From positions 1 through 40,983 of the forward strand of contig JAFRQC010000037.1 of NCBI GenBank assembly GCA_017428805.1: a stretch of DNA of 40,983 nucleotides, written 5' to 3'. The position numbers were made by a program, and so were the translations under genes. This DNA comes from Prevotella sp. (lineage in GTDB: Bacteria; Bacteroidota; Bacteroidia; Bacteroidales; Bacteroidaceae). Below, piece after piece: positions 14,761 through 23,179 of the stretch; position 1 is the first letter of the stretch, and every line of letters begins with the position of its first letter. The notes beneath the pieces were generated by a model that ran no database searches, had not been told where the DNA came from, and worked only from the letters and a program-made list of their open reading frames with translations.

Positions 14761-15509
14761 AGAAGCCCTACATCAAGAGTATCCCCTACGAGGAGTGGAA
14801 CGACAATGCCTCGCTGGAGAAGATTGTTGACGAGCTCCATGAGGGCGGCGTCAATGTGATTACCGGTTCGCTCGACCAGTTGATTAACTGGGGTCGTGCG
14901 AACTCTCTCTGGTCGCTGACCTTTGCTACATCCTGCTGCGGTATTGAGTTCATGGCCTGTGGCTGTTCCCGTTACGACTTTGCTCGCTTCGGCTTTGAGG
15001 TGACGCGCAACTCTCCCCGTCAGGCTGACCTGATCATGTGTGCAGGAACGATCACCCACAAGATGGCTCCGGCGCTGAAGCGTCTGTACGACGAGATGGC
15101 CGAGCCAAAGTACGTGGTTGCCGTGGGTGGCTGCGCCATCAGCGGCGGTCCGTTCAAGTCGAGTTATCACGTGGTGAAGGGTATTGAGGAGATTGTGCCC
15201 GTCGATGTGTTTATTCCCGGCTGTCCCCCGCGTCCTGAGGCTATCATGTACGGCATGATGCAGCTGCAGCGCAAGGTGAAGGCCGAGAAGTTCTTCGGCG
15301 GAGCCAACCACAAGCAGACCGCTGAGGAGCGCGAGCTTGGTGTATCCAACGAGGAGCTGACATTCCGCAACAAGCTGGGCGACCATCGCCGTGAGCCGAT
15401 TGTGGTGACGGATGTCCCCAAGGAAATTGTAGAAGAATTAGAGGTGGCTCAGACCACCCCTGACCCCTCCTACTCAGGAGGGGAAGAAAGAAAGGAGGCT
15501 GGCGTATGA
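14751..15509 (+). CDS. nuoB: Complex I subunit NuoB with repeat-derived C-terminal extension
   Basis: Carries iron-sulfur cluster N2, which passes electrons to quinone. The four ligands are visible: Cys62-Cys63 in TSCCGIEF, Cys128 in GGCAISGG and Cys158 in PGCPPRPEA, at the same positions as in other NuoB proteins. The start at 14751 overlaps nuoA by 10 bp and gives MEVKKPYIKSIPYEEW. At 252 residues it is longer than usual; the last 20 or so residues (AQTTPDPSYSGGEE...) are read from a dispersed palindromic repeat at 15448-15485 that also occurs beside uvrA. nuoCD starts inside the stop codon (ATGA). Confidence 0.95.
   Translation: MEVKKPYIKSIPYEEWNDNASLEKIVDELHEGGVNVITGSLDQLINWGRANSLWSLTFATSCCGIEFMACGCSRYDFARFGFEVTRNSPRQADLIMCAGTITHKMAPALKRLYDEMAEPKYVVAVGGCAISGGPFKSSYHVVKGIEEIVPVDVFIPGCPPRPEAIMYGMMQLQRKVKAEKFFGGANHKQTAEERELGVSNEELTFRNKLGDHRREPIVVTDVPKEIVEELEVAQTTPDPSYSGGEERKEAGV
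15448..15485 (+). repeat. Dispersed palindromic repeat inside the end of nuoB
   Basis: Contains CCCCTCCTACTCAGGAGGGG, a hairpin with 8-9 bp arms, preceded by AGACCACCCCTGA. The same element recurs at 29433-29473 (same orientation) and in inverted orientation at 29370-29407. Here it is translated as the C-terminal tail of NuoB. Confidence 0.8.
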
Positions 15510-17134
15510 AACTGACATTCTTAGAATTTGAGTTTGACACGTTCCATCAGAAGATGCAGGAACTGAAGGAGAAGAGCCACTATGACTATCTGGTGACGAT
15601 CGTCGGTGAGGATTTCCCTAAGGAAGGTCTTTCTGATGAGGGCGGCTTAGGCTGTGTCTATATCCTGGAGAATACGGAGAACCATAAGCGCTGCTCTGTG
15701 AAGATGATGGCCAGGACTTCTGTATGTGGTGATGGCATCGCCTCAAACGGAACGGGCGAGACTGACGGCCAGAAGTTGGCCTATATCCCCACCGTTTCTG
15801 ATATCTGGAAAGTGGCAGACCTGTTGGAGCGTGAGGTCTACGACTTCTACGGCATCGTGTTCCTTGGTCATAAGGATATGCGCCGCCTGTTCCTCCGCAG
15901 CGACTTCAAGGGCTATCCCTTCCGAAAGGACTGGAAGTTCAACGACGCTTATACCCTTGAGGACGATGAGGAGCCCGACTACGGCCTGGAGTATTTCATC
16001 GACAAGGATGGCAATCTCCAGTCAAAGCAGAACAAGCTTTTCGGCGCAGACGACTATGTGATTAATATCGGCCCCCAGCACCCGGCTACTCACGGTGTGC
16101 TCCGTCTGCAGACCGTGCTCAACGGTGAGACCGTGAAGCGTATCTACCCCCACTTCGGCTATATCCACCGTGGTATTGAGAAGATGTGGGAGAGCATGAC
16201 CTATCCTCAGACGCTTGCTTTAACGGATCGTCTTAACTATCTGGGCGCCATGCAGCACCGCCATGCGCTGGTAGGTGTGATTGAGGAAGGCATGGGCGTG
16301 GAACTGACAGACCGCATCAAATACATCCGTACGATTATGGATGAGCTGCAGCGTCTTGACTCCCATCTGCTCTTCACGTCATGTGTGGCTCAGGACTTGG
16401 GTGCTCTCACAGCATTCCTCTATGGCATGCGTGACCGTGAGCATGTGCTCAACTGCATGGAGGAGACCACAGGCGGACGTCTGATTCAGAACTACTATCG
16501 CATCGGCGGTCTGCAGGATGACATCGATCCCAACTTTGTGAAGAACGTGAAGGATCTGGTGAAGTATCTGCGTCCGACGATCCAGGAGTACATGGATGTG
16601 TTTGGTGACAATGTCATCACGCACAACCGTCTGGAGAACTGCGGTCCGATGTCGCTTGAGGACTGTATCAGCTATGCCGTGACCGGTCCTGCCGGACGTG
16701 CCTCTGGCTGGAAGAACGACGTGCGCAAGAACCATCCCTACGACTTGTACGACAAGGTGGAGTGGGAGCAGTGTACGCTCGACAGCTGTGACTCAATGGG
16801 ACGTTACCTCGTCCACATCAACGAGATGTATCAGAGCCTGAACATCATTGAGCAGCTCATCGACAACATCCCTGAGGGCGACTTCTATGTGAAGCAGAAG
16901 CCGATCATCAAGGTGCCTGAGGGACAGTGGTACTACTCTGTCGAGGGTGTGGCCGGTGAGTTCGGTGTTTATCTTGACAGTCGTGGCGACAAGAGCCCCT
17001 ACCGCATGAAGATGCGCCCGATGGGTCTCTCGCTGGTAGGTGCCTTCGACCCGATGCTGCGTGGTCAGAAGATCGCCGACCTCATCGCTACCTGTGCTGC
17101 TATTGACGTTGTAATACCTGATATTGACAGATAA
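15506..17134 (+). CDS. nuoCD: Fused complex I subunit NuoCD
   Basis: One 542-residue protein joining the 30-kDa (NuoC) and 49-kDa (NuoD) subunits of the peripheral arm. NuoC covers about residues 1-150, with the signature EREVYDFYGIVF; a short charged linker follows; NuoD begins near residue 184 with NIGPQHPATHGVLR and has the quinone-site region HFGYIHRGIEK, the RLDSHLL helix and the GPAGRASG turn. The D part ends in DVVIPDIDR. The fusion is known in several groups including Bacteroidetes. ATGA overlap with nuoB indicates coupled translation. nuoE, F and G, which would normally come next, are missing and nuoH starts 2 bp later. Confidence 0.95.
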   Translation: MKLTFLEFEFDTFHQKMQELKEKSHYDYLVTIVGEDFPKEGLSDEGGLGCVYILENTENHKRCSVKMMARTSVCGDGIASNGTGETDGQKLAYIPTVSDIWKVADLLEREVYDFYGIVFLGHKDMRRLFLRSDFKGYPFRKDWKFNDAYTLEDDEEPDYGLEYFIDKDGNLQSKQNKLFGADDYVINIGPQHPATHGVLRLQTVLNGETVKRIYPHFGYIHRGIEKMWESMTYPQTLALTDRLNYLGAMQHRHALVGVIEEGMGVELTDRIKYIRTIMDELQRLDSHLLFTSCVAQDLGALTAFLYGMRDREHVLNCMEETTGGRLIQNYYRIGGLQDDIDPNFVKNVKDLVKYLRPTIQEYMDVFGDNVITHNRLENCGPMSLEDCISYAVTGPAGRASGWKNDVRKNHPYDLYDKVEWEQCTLDSCDSMGRYLVHINEMYQSLNIIEQLIDNIPEGDFYVKQKPIIKVPEGQWYYSVEGVAGEFGVYLDSRGDKSPYRMKMRPMGLSLVGAFDPMLRGQKIADLIATCAAIDVVIPDIDR

Positions 17135-17136
17135 TT

Positions 17137-18225
17137 ATGTTCGACTTTTCTATATTTACACAATGGTTCGACCAGCTGCTCAGGGTGACGATAGGCTGTC
17201 CTGACTGGTTGGCAATATTAATTGAGTGCGTGCTGGTGGGCGCTGCCATCCTTGGCGGCTATGCCCTGCTGGCCATCGCACTGATATTCATGGAGCGTAA
17301 GGTGTGTGCCTATTTCCAGTGCCGTCTGGGCCCGATGCGAGTAGGTTACTGGGGCTTGCTGCAGGTGTTCGCCGACGTGTTCAAGATGCTCATCAAGGAG
17401 ATCTTCATCGTCGACAAGGCTGATAAGCTGCTCTACCTCGTTGCTCCGCTCCTGGTGATTATCGGCTCCGTGGGTGCCTTCTCGTTCCTCCCCTGGAACA
17501 ATGGCGCCACGATCCTTGATTTCAACGTGGGTATCTTCCTGCTCACGGCCATCTCGTCGATTGGTGTGGTAGGTATCTTCCTCGCCGGATGGGGCTCCAA
17601 CAACAAGTACTCGGTGGTATCGGCCATGCGTGGTGCTGTGCAGATGATCTCATACGAGATGTCTCTCTGCCTCTGTCTGATTACGGCTGTGATTCTGACG
17701 GGTACGATGCAGATGAGTGGTATCGTTGAGGCTCAAACGGGTCCTTGGCGCTGGCTCATCTTCCAGGGTCATATCCCCGCCATCATCGCCTTCTTAGTGT
17801 TCCTCGTTGCAGGTAACGCTGAGGCCAACCGCGGCCCGTTTGATATGGCTGAGGCTGAGAGTGAGCTGACCGCCGGACACCATACGGAGTACTCCGGCAT
17901 GGGCTTCGGCTTCTTCTACCTCGCTGAGTTCCTCAACCTGTTCATCATCGCCGGCATCGCCGCAACGGTGTTCCTCGGCGGCTGGGCTCCTGTGAACATC
18001 GGCATTGAGGCCTTCGACAACGTGATGAACCTCATCCCCGGCATCGTCTGGTTCCTGGGCAAGGCCTTCTTCCTGGTTTGGATCCTCATGTGGATCAAGT
18101 GGACGTTCCCCCGTCTGCGTATCGACCAGATCCTGAAGCTGGAGTGGAAGTATCTCATGCCGCTGGCACTCATCAACCTCGTGGTGATGACCGTCGTCGT
18201 GGCTCTTGGCTTATATATTAAATAA
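17137..18225 (+). CDS. nuoH: Complex I subunit NuoH
   Basis: Membrane subunit that forms the quinone pocket with NuoB and NuoD. It has 362 residues, about eight helices, and the conserved segments ERKVCAYFQCRLGPMRVG and GNAEANRGPFDMAEAESEL, the latter with the acidic quinone-channel residues. Starts 2 bp after nuoCD and ends 9 bp before nuoI. Confidence 0.96.
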   Translation: MFDFSIFTQWFDQLLRVTIGCPDWLAILIECVLVGAAILGGYALLAIALIFMERKVCAYFQCRLGPMRVGYWGLLQVFADVFKMLIKEIFIVDKADKLLYLVAPLLVIIGSVGAFSFLPWNNGATILDFNVGIFLLTAISSIGVVGIFLAGWGSNNKYSVVSAMRGAVQMISYEMSLCLCLITAVILTGTMQMSGIVEAQTGPWRWLIFQGHIPAIIAFLVFLVAGNAEANRGPFDMAEAESELTAGHHTEYSGMGFGFFYLAEFLNLFIIAGIAATVFLGGWAPVNIGIEAFDNVMNLIPGIVWFLGKAFFLVWILMWIKWTFPRLRIDQILKLEWKYLMPLALINLVVMTVVVALGLYIK

Positions 18226-18234
18226 GGTATAGCA

Positions 18235-18774
18235 ATGGAAAAAGGATATTTTGAAGAGATAGGTGCTGGCCTGAAGACTCTGGCCGTTGGCATGAAGACC
18301 ACCTGGAAGGAATACTTCAAGGACTTCTTCACCAACAAGTCGACGGAGCAGTACCCTGAGAACCGCAAGACGACGCTGCATGTGGCGAAGCGTCACCGTG
18401 GGCGCCTGACCTTCAAGCGCAACGCTGACGGCACCTACAAGTGTACGGCTTGCACATTGTGCGAGAAGGCCTGTCCCAATGGAACCATCAAGATTACCGC
18501 CCACATGGCTGAGGATCCTGAGACGGGCAAGAAGAAGAAGGTGCTTGACGACTATGCGTACGACCTTGGCGACTGCATGTTCTGCCAGCTCTGTACCAAC
18601 GCCTGCAACTTCGACGCTATTGAGTTCACTAATGACTTTGAGAATGCTGTGTTTGACCGCAGCAAGCTGGTACTCCACCTGAATGAGGAAGTCTACAAGG
18701 GCGGTTCGCTGCCTAACCTCATCGACGGCGGCGCACCATTTGAAGTCGGTAAGTTTAACACCAAAACGAAGTAA
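18235..18774 (+). CDS. nuoI: Complex I subunit NuoI, 2x[4Fe-4S] ferredoxin
   Basis: Peripheral-arm subunit of 179 residues carrying two 4Fe-4S clusters: Cys70, 73, 76 and 80 in CTACTLCEKACP and Cys114, 117, 120 and 124 in CMFCQLCTNACN. In a complex without NuoEFG it is the outermost cluster subunit and so the likely entry point for electrons from a ferredoxin, flavodoxin or an unknown module. It lies in the operon between nuoH and nuoJ. Confidence 0.95.
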   Translation: MEKGYFEEIGAGLKTLAVGMKTTWKEYFKDFFTNKSTEQYPENRKTTLHVAKRHRGRLTFKRNADGTYKCTACTLCEKACPNGTIKITAHMAEDPETGKKKKVLDDYAYDLGDCMFCQLCTNACNFDAIEFTNDFENAVFDRSKLVLHLNEEVYKGGSLPNLIDGGAPFEVGKFNTKTK

Positions 18775-18780
18775 CGCGAT

Positions 18781-19299
18781 ATGGCAAACTATATAATGTT
18801 TTGGATTCTCGCCGTTGTCATACTCGGTTCTGCCGTGTTGTGTGTGATGACGAAGCGGATTATGAGAGCTGCAACATTCCTGTTGTTTGTGCTCTTTGGC
18901 GTGGCAGGTCTCTATTTCCTGCTCGACTATACGTTCCTTGGTGCTGCCCAGATCTCTGTCTATGCCGGCGGTGTGACGATGCTTTATGTGTTCGCCATCC
19001 AGCTGGTGAGCAAGCGCTCGCTGCAGGGCCTGATGGAGCGTGTGAAGGGCAGCCGTGTCGTCTATGGTGCGATCCTCTCGCTCATAGGCCTGGTCATGGT
19101 CTGCGCCGTGCTGTTAAAGAACAAGTTTATGTATGCCGCCTGCCAGGTGGCCGACGTGGAGGTGCCGATGAGTGACATCGGTCATGCCCTCGTCGGTGCC
19201 GACAAGTACCAGTATGTGCTCCCCTTTGAGCTCATCTCGGTATTCCTGTTGGCTTGTATCATCGGTGGTCTGGCTATAGCAAGAAAGGAGGAGAAGTGA
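18781..19299 (+). CDS. nuoJ: Complex I subunit NuoJ
   Basis: Membrane subunit of 172 residues with five hydrophobic helices; helix 3 carries GAAQISVYAGGVTMLYVFAI, the pi-bulge segment typical of NuoJ. Starts 6 bp after nuoI. The nuoK start lies 2 bp after its stop. Confidence 0.94.
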   Translation: MANYIMFWILAVVILGSAVLCVMTKRIMRAATFLLFVLFGVAGLYFLLDYTFLGAAQISVYAGGVTMLYVFAIQLVSKRSLQGLMERVKGSRVVYGAILSLIGLVMVCAVLLKNKFMYAACQVADVEVPMSDIGHALVGADKYQYVLPFELISVFLLACIIGGLAIARKEEK

Positions 19300-19301
19300 T
19301 T

Positions 19302-19610
19302 ATGGTACCAGTACAGTATTATTTCATTCTCAGCGCTCTGCTGTTCTTCATCGGTGTCTACGGCTTCATCTCCCGCCGTAACCTGATTGCGATGCTCATC
19401 TCCGTGGAGCTGATTCTCAACGCTGTGGAGATCAACTTTGCCGCGTTCAACCGCCTGCTCTTCCCCGGCCAGCTTGAGGGCTTCTTCATGTCGCTCTTCG
19501 GCATCGGCGTGGCTGCGGCAGAGACGGCTGTCGCCATTGCGATTATCATCAATGTCTACCGCAACTTCAACAGTGACAGCGTGGACAGTATTCAGAACAT
19601 GAAACGATAA
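19302..19610 (+). CDS. nuoK: Complex I subunit NuoK
   Basis: MrpC-like membrane subunit, 102 residues and three helices, with the conserved helix-2 Glu in LISVELILNAVEINF. The ATG at 19302 gives the usual family length; a longer frame from 19254 would overlap nuoJ and is not needed. Confidence 0.95.
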   Translation: MVPVQYYFILSALLFFIGVYGFISRRNLIAMLISVELILNAVEINFAAFNRLLFPGQLEGFFMSLFGIGVAAAETAVAIAIIINVYRNFNSDSVDSIQNMKR

Positions 19611-19622
19611 ACAGTAAGGATT

Positions 19623-21617
19623 ATGTATAGCTACACAATATTTATCATGCTTCTACCGCTGCTGTCGTTCCTGGTTCTGGGACTGGCTGGCATGAAGATG
19701 CAGCATAAGGTGGCAGGACTTATCGGTACCTGCTCACTTGGACTCGTCACGATCCTGTCGTACACCACGGCCTTCCAGTATTTCACGGCCGACCGCGTGA
19801 ACGGCGCCTTCCAGACGATCGTTCCCTACAACTACACATGGCTGCCGCTGGGCAATCTCCACTTCGACATGGGTATCCTCCTGGATCCCATCTCGGTGAT
19901 GATGCTCATCGTCATCTCCACCGTGTCGTTGATGGTACATATCTACTCATTCGGCTACATGCACGGTGAGAAGGGCTTCCAGCGCTATTACGCATTCCTG
20001 AGCCTCTTCACGATGTCGATGCTGGGCCTGGTGCTCGCCACCAACATCTTCCAGATGTATATGTTCTGGGAGCTTGTGGGCGTGAGCTCTTATCTGCTCA
20101 TCGGCTTCTACTATCCTCTGAAGCCTGCCATCGCAGCCTCTAAGAAGGCGTTCATCGTCACCCGCTTTGCCGATATGTTCTTCCTCATCGGTATCCTGAT
20201 GTTCGGCTACTACACCGACTCGTTCAACTTCACTTTCGCCGGTCACGGTGCTGAGGTGGTGATGGGCGAGGGTACGACGCCGTTCGTCCAGGGCAGCATC
20301 ACCAAGGCCATGGCCGCCGGTGCGTTCATCATTCCCACGGCGCTGGTGCTGATGTTCATCGGTGGTGCCGGTAAGAGTGCCATGTTCCCGTTGCACATCT
20401 GGCTGCCCGACGCTATGGAGGGTCCGACGCCTGTGTCTGCACTCATCCACGCCGCCACGATGGTGGTGGCCGGTGTGTTCCAGATCGCCCGTATGTTCCC
20501 CCTGTGGATCCACTTCGCCCCTCAGGCGCTGAGCATCGTGGTGTGGGTAGGTGTGTTCACCGCTTTCTATGCCGCTGCCGTGGCCTGTGCCCAGAGCGAC
20601 ATCAAGCGCGTGCTGGCCTTCTCCACCATCTCGCAGATTGCCTTCATGATGGTGGCGCTGGGCGTCTGCCTGCCTTCTCACAACGGTGCTATCTACGACG
20701 ACCATGCACAGCTGGGTTACATGGCTTCTATGTTCCATCTGTTCACCCACGCTATGTTCAAGGCTTGTCTGTTCCTGGGTGCCGGTTGTATCATCCACGC
20801 CGTCCACAGCAACGAGATGGCGCTGATGGGTGGCCTGCGCAAGTACATGCCGGTGACGCACATCACGTTCCTCATCTCCTGTCTGGCCATTGCGGGCATC
20901 CCGTTCTTCTCTGGCTTCAGCTCCAAGGATGAGATCATCTCCGCCTGCTTCCAGTACAGTCCTGTGGTGGGCTGGATCATGACCGGCATCGCCGCCATGA
21001 CCGCCTTCTACATGTTCCGCCTCTACTACGGCATCTTCTGGGGCACAGAGAACAAGGAGGCCCATGAGCACCATACGCCCCAGGAGGCTCCCGCTTCTAT
21101 GACTATTCCTCTGATCGTGCTCTGCGTCATCACGATGGGCGTCGGCATCTATTCCACCATTGCAGGCTTTGCAGGGTGGGGTGGTTCCTTCGGCCACTTC
21201 GTCACGGCCAGCGGCATGGACTATACGATCCACTTTGATGTGAAGATCGCTGCCACCTCTACGGTGATAGCCATCCTGAGCATCTGCGTGGCTACTTATA
21301 TCTACAAGGGTGAGTCGCAGCCCATTGCCGACCGTCTGTACAAGACGTTCCCCAAGCTGCACCGCGCTGCCTACAAGCGTTTCTATCAGGACGAGATCTG
21401 GCAGTACGTCACCCACCGTATCATCTTCCGTTGCGTATCGACGCCGATCGCCTGGTTTGACCGTCACGTCGTCGACGGCACGTTCAACTTCCTGGCGTGG
21501 GGTGCCAACGAGGCAGGTGAGAGCATCCGCAGCTGGCAGAATGGCGATGTCCGTCAGTATGCCGTCTGGTTCCTCACAGGTACGGTTGCATTAACATTAA
21601 TCCTTTTATGCATCTAA
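19623..21617 (+). CDS. nuoL: Complex I subunit NuoL (antiporter-like)
   Basis: The most distal proton-pumping subunit, 664 residues and about 16 membrane helices. Conserved antiporter elements: MFWELVGVSSYLLIGF (Glu of helix 5), the Lys in GKSAMFPLHIWLPDAMEGPTPVSALIHAATMV, and the HLFTHAMFKACLFL region. The long lateral helix and last anchor helix are at the C-terminus. Starts 12 bp after nuoK. Confidence 0.96.
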   Translation: MYSYTIFIMLLPLLSFLVLGLAGMKMQHKVAGLIGTCSLGLVTILSYTTAFQYFTADRVNGAFQTIVPYNYTWLPLGNLHFDMGILLDPISVMMLIVISTVSLMVHIYSFGYMHGEKGFQRYYAFLSLFTMSMLGLVLATNIFQMYMFWELVGVSSYLLIGFYYPLKPAIAASKKAFIVTRFADMFFLIGILMFGYYTDSFNFTFAGHGAEVVMGEGTTPFVQGSITKAMAAGAFIIPTALVLMFIGGAGKSAMFPLHIWLPDAMEGPTPVSALIHAATMVVAGVFQIARMFPLWIHFAPQALSIVVWVGVFTAFYAAAVACAQSDIKRVLAFSTISQIAFMMVALGVCLPSHNGAIYDDHAQLGYMASMFHLFTHAMFKACLFLGAGCIIHAVHSNEMALMGGLRKYMPVTHITFLISCLAIAGIPFFSGFSSKDEIISACFQYSPVVGWIMTGIAAMTAFYMFRLYYGIFWGTENKEAHEHHTPQEAPASMTIPLIVLCVITMGVGIYSTIAGFAGWGGSFGHFVTASGMDYTIHFDVKIAATSTVIAILSICVATYIYKGESQPIADRLYKTFPKLHRAAYKRFYQDEIWQYVTHRIIFRCVSTPIAWFDRHVVDGTFNFLAWGANEAGESIRSWQNGDVRQYAVWFLTGTVALTLILLCI

Positions 21618-21621
21618 AGAT

Positions 21622-23142
21622 ATGAGTATATTAAGTGTTTTCGTAGTGATTCCCGCCCTGATGCTGTTGGGATTGTGGCTTGCCAAGAATCTCAATCAGG
21701 TGCGTGGCGTGATGGTGGCAGGATCGTCATGTCTGCTGGCACTGTCCATCTGGCTGACCATCTACTTCATCCAGGAGCGTGCAGCCGGTAATACGGCCGA
21801 GATGCTGTTGACCTACAGCGTGCCCTGGTTCAAACCCCTCCATATTGCTTATTCTGTCGGTGTCGATGGCATCTCCGTGGTGATGTTGTTGCTTTCCAGT
21901 ATCATCGTCTTCACGGGTACGTTCGCCTCTTGGCAGCTGAAGCCGTTGACCAAGGAGTACTTCCTTTGGTTCACGCTTCTCTCCACGGGTGTGTTCGGCT
22001 TCTTCATCTCCACCGACCTCTTCACGATGTTCATGTTCTATGAGGTGGCCCTCATCCCGATGTACCTGTTGATCGGTGTCTGGGGTTCAGGCCACAAGGA
22101 GTACTCGGCCATGAAGCTGACGCTCATGCTGATGGGAGGCTCGGCACTGCTGATCCTCGGTCTGCTTGGCATCTACTTCTTCAACGGCCAGTACAGCGGC
22201 AACTACACGTTTGAACTGACGGCCATCGCCGCCGCCCATGCCATCCCCGGCTGGATACAGAACATCTTCTTCCCCTTCATCTTCATCGGATTCGGTGTGC
22301 TGGGAGCCCTCTTCCCGTTCCACACATGGTCTCCCGACGGTCACGCCTCTGCGCCTACCGCCGTGTCGATGCTCCATGCCGGTGTGCTGATGAAGCTGGG
22401 AGGCTATGGCTGCTTCCGCGTGGCCATGTATCTGCTGCCTGATGCTGCTCAGGATCTGTCGTGGATCTTCCTGATCCTCACGACGATCTCAGTGGTCTAT
22501 GGTGCGCTGAGCGCCTGCGTGCAGACCGACCTGAAGTACATCAATGCCTACTCGTCCGTGTCGCACTGCGGACTGGTGCTCTTTGCTCTGCTGATGATGA
22601 GTCAGACGGCTGTCACCGGTGCCATCCTGCAGATGCTCTCCCACGGTCTGATGACGGCCCTCTTCTTTGCCCTCATCGGTATGATCTACGGCCGCACCCA
22701 TACCCGCGACATCCGCGAGCTGGCCGGTCTGATGAAGATCATGCCTTTCCTCGCTGTGGGTTATGTGATTGCCGGTCTTGCCAACCTCGGCCTGCCGGGC
22801 TTCTCAGGCTTCATTGCTGAGATGACCATCTTTGTGGGTGCCTTCGGTGCAGAGCCTGTCTATGGCGACCCGAACTCATCCTTCCGCATGGTGGCCACGA
22901 TCATCGCCTGTACGTCGATTGTCGTCACGGCAGTCTACATCCTGCGCGTGGTCGGCAAGATCCTCTATGGCGAGGTGGAGAACAAGCACTATCTGGAGCT
23001 GACCGACGCCACTTGGGACGAGCGTGTCGCCGTCATCTGCCTCATCTTCTGTGTGGCAGGCCTCGGCTGTGCACCGTTCCTCTTCAGTGACATGATCTCT
23101 CCCGCCGCCGGCACTATTCTGCAATCAATTGGAGTGATGTAA
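21622..23142 (+). CDS. nuoM: Complex I subunit NuoM (antiporter-like)
   Basis: Proton-pumping subunit of 506 residues with about 14 helices. Seen motifs: FMFYEVALIPMYLLIGVWG (helix-5 Glu), ALFPFHTWSPDGHASAPTAVSMLHAGVLMKLGGYG, and SHGLMTALFFALIGMIYGRTHTRDI. Four bp after nuoL; a 37-bp gap to nuoN is the largest within the operon. Confidence 0.96.
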   Translation: MSILSVFVVIPALMLLGLWLAKNLNQVRGVMVAGSSCLLALSIWLTIYFIQERAAGNTAEMLLTYSVPWFKPLHIAYSVGVDGISVVMLLLSSIIVFTGTFASWQLKPLTKEYFLWFTLLSTGVFGFFISTDLFTMFMFYEVALIPMYLLIGVWGSGHKEYSAMKLTLMLMGGSALLILGLLGIYFFNGQYSGNYTFELTAIAAAHAIPGWIQNIFFPFIFIGFGVLGALFPFHTWSPDGHASAPTAVSMLHAGVLMKLGGYGCFRVAMYLLPDAAQDLSWIFLILTTISVVYGALSACVQTDLKYINAYSSVSHCGLVLFALLMMSQTAVTGAILQMLSHGLMTALFFALIGMIYGRTHTRDIRELAGLMKIMPFLAVGYVIAGLANLGLPGFSGFIAEMTIFVGAFGAEPVYGDPNSSFRMVATIIACTSIVVTAVYILRVVGKILYGEVENKHYLELTDATWDERVAVICLIFCVAGLGCAPFLFSDMISPAAGTILQSIGVM

Positions 23143-23179
23143 TATGGAATAAAGGAAACATAAAAAAGGATTAAGGAAT

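Noticed and set aside
19947..21467. A 506-codon open frame antisense to nuoL
   Set aside because: It follows the codon bias of nuoL read backwards, is dominated by His, Asp, Glu and Arg, and has no recognisable domain, signal or promoter; nuoL is certain.
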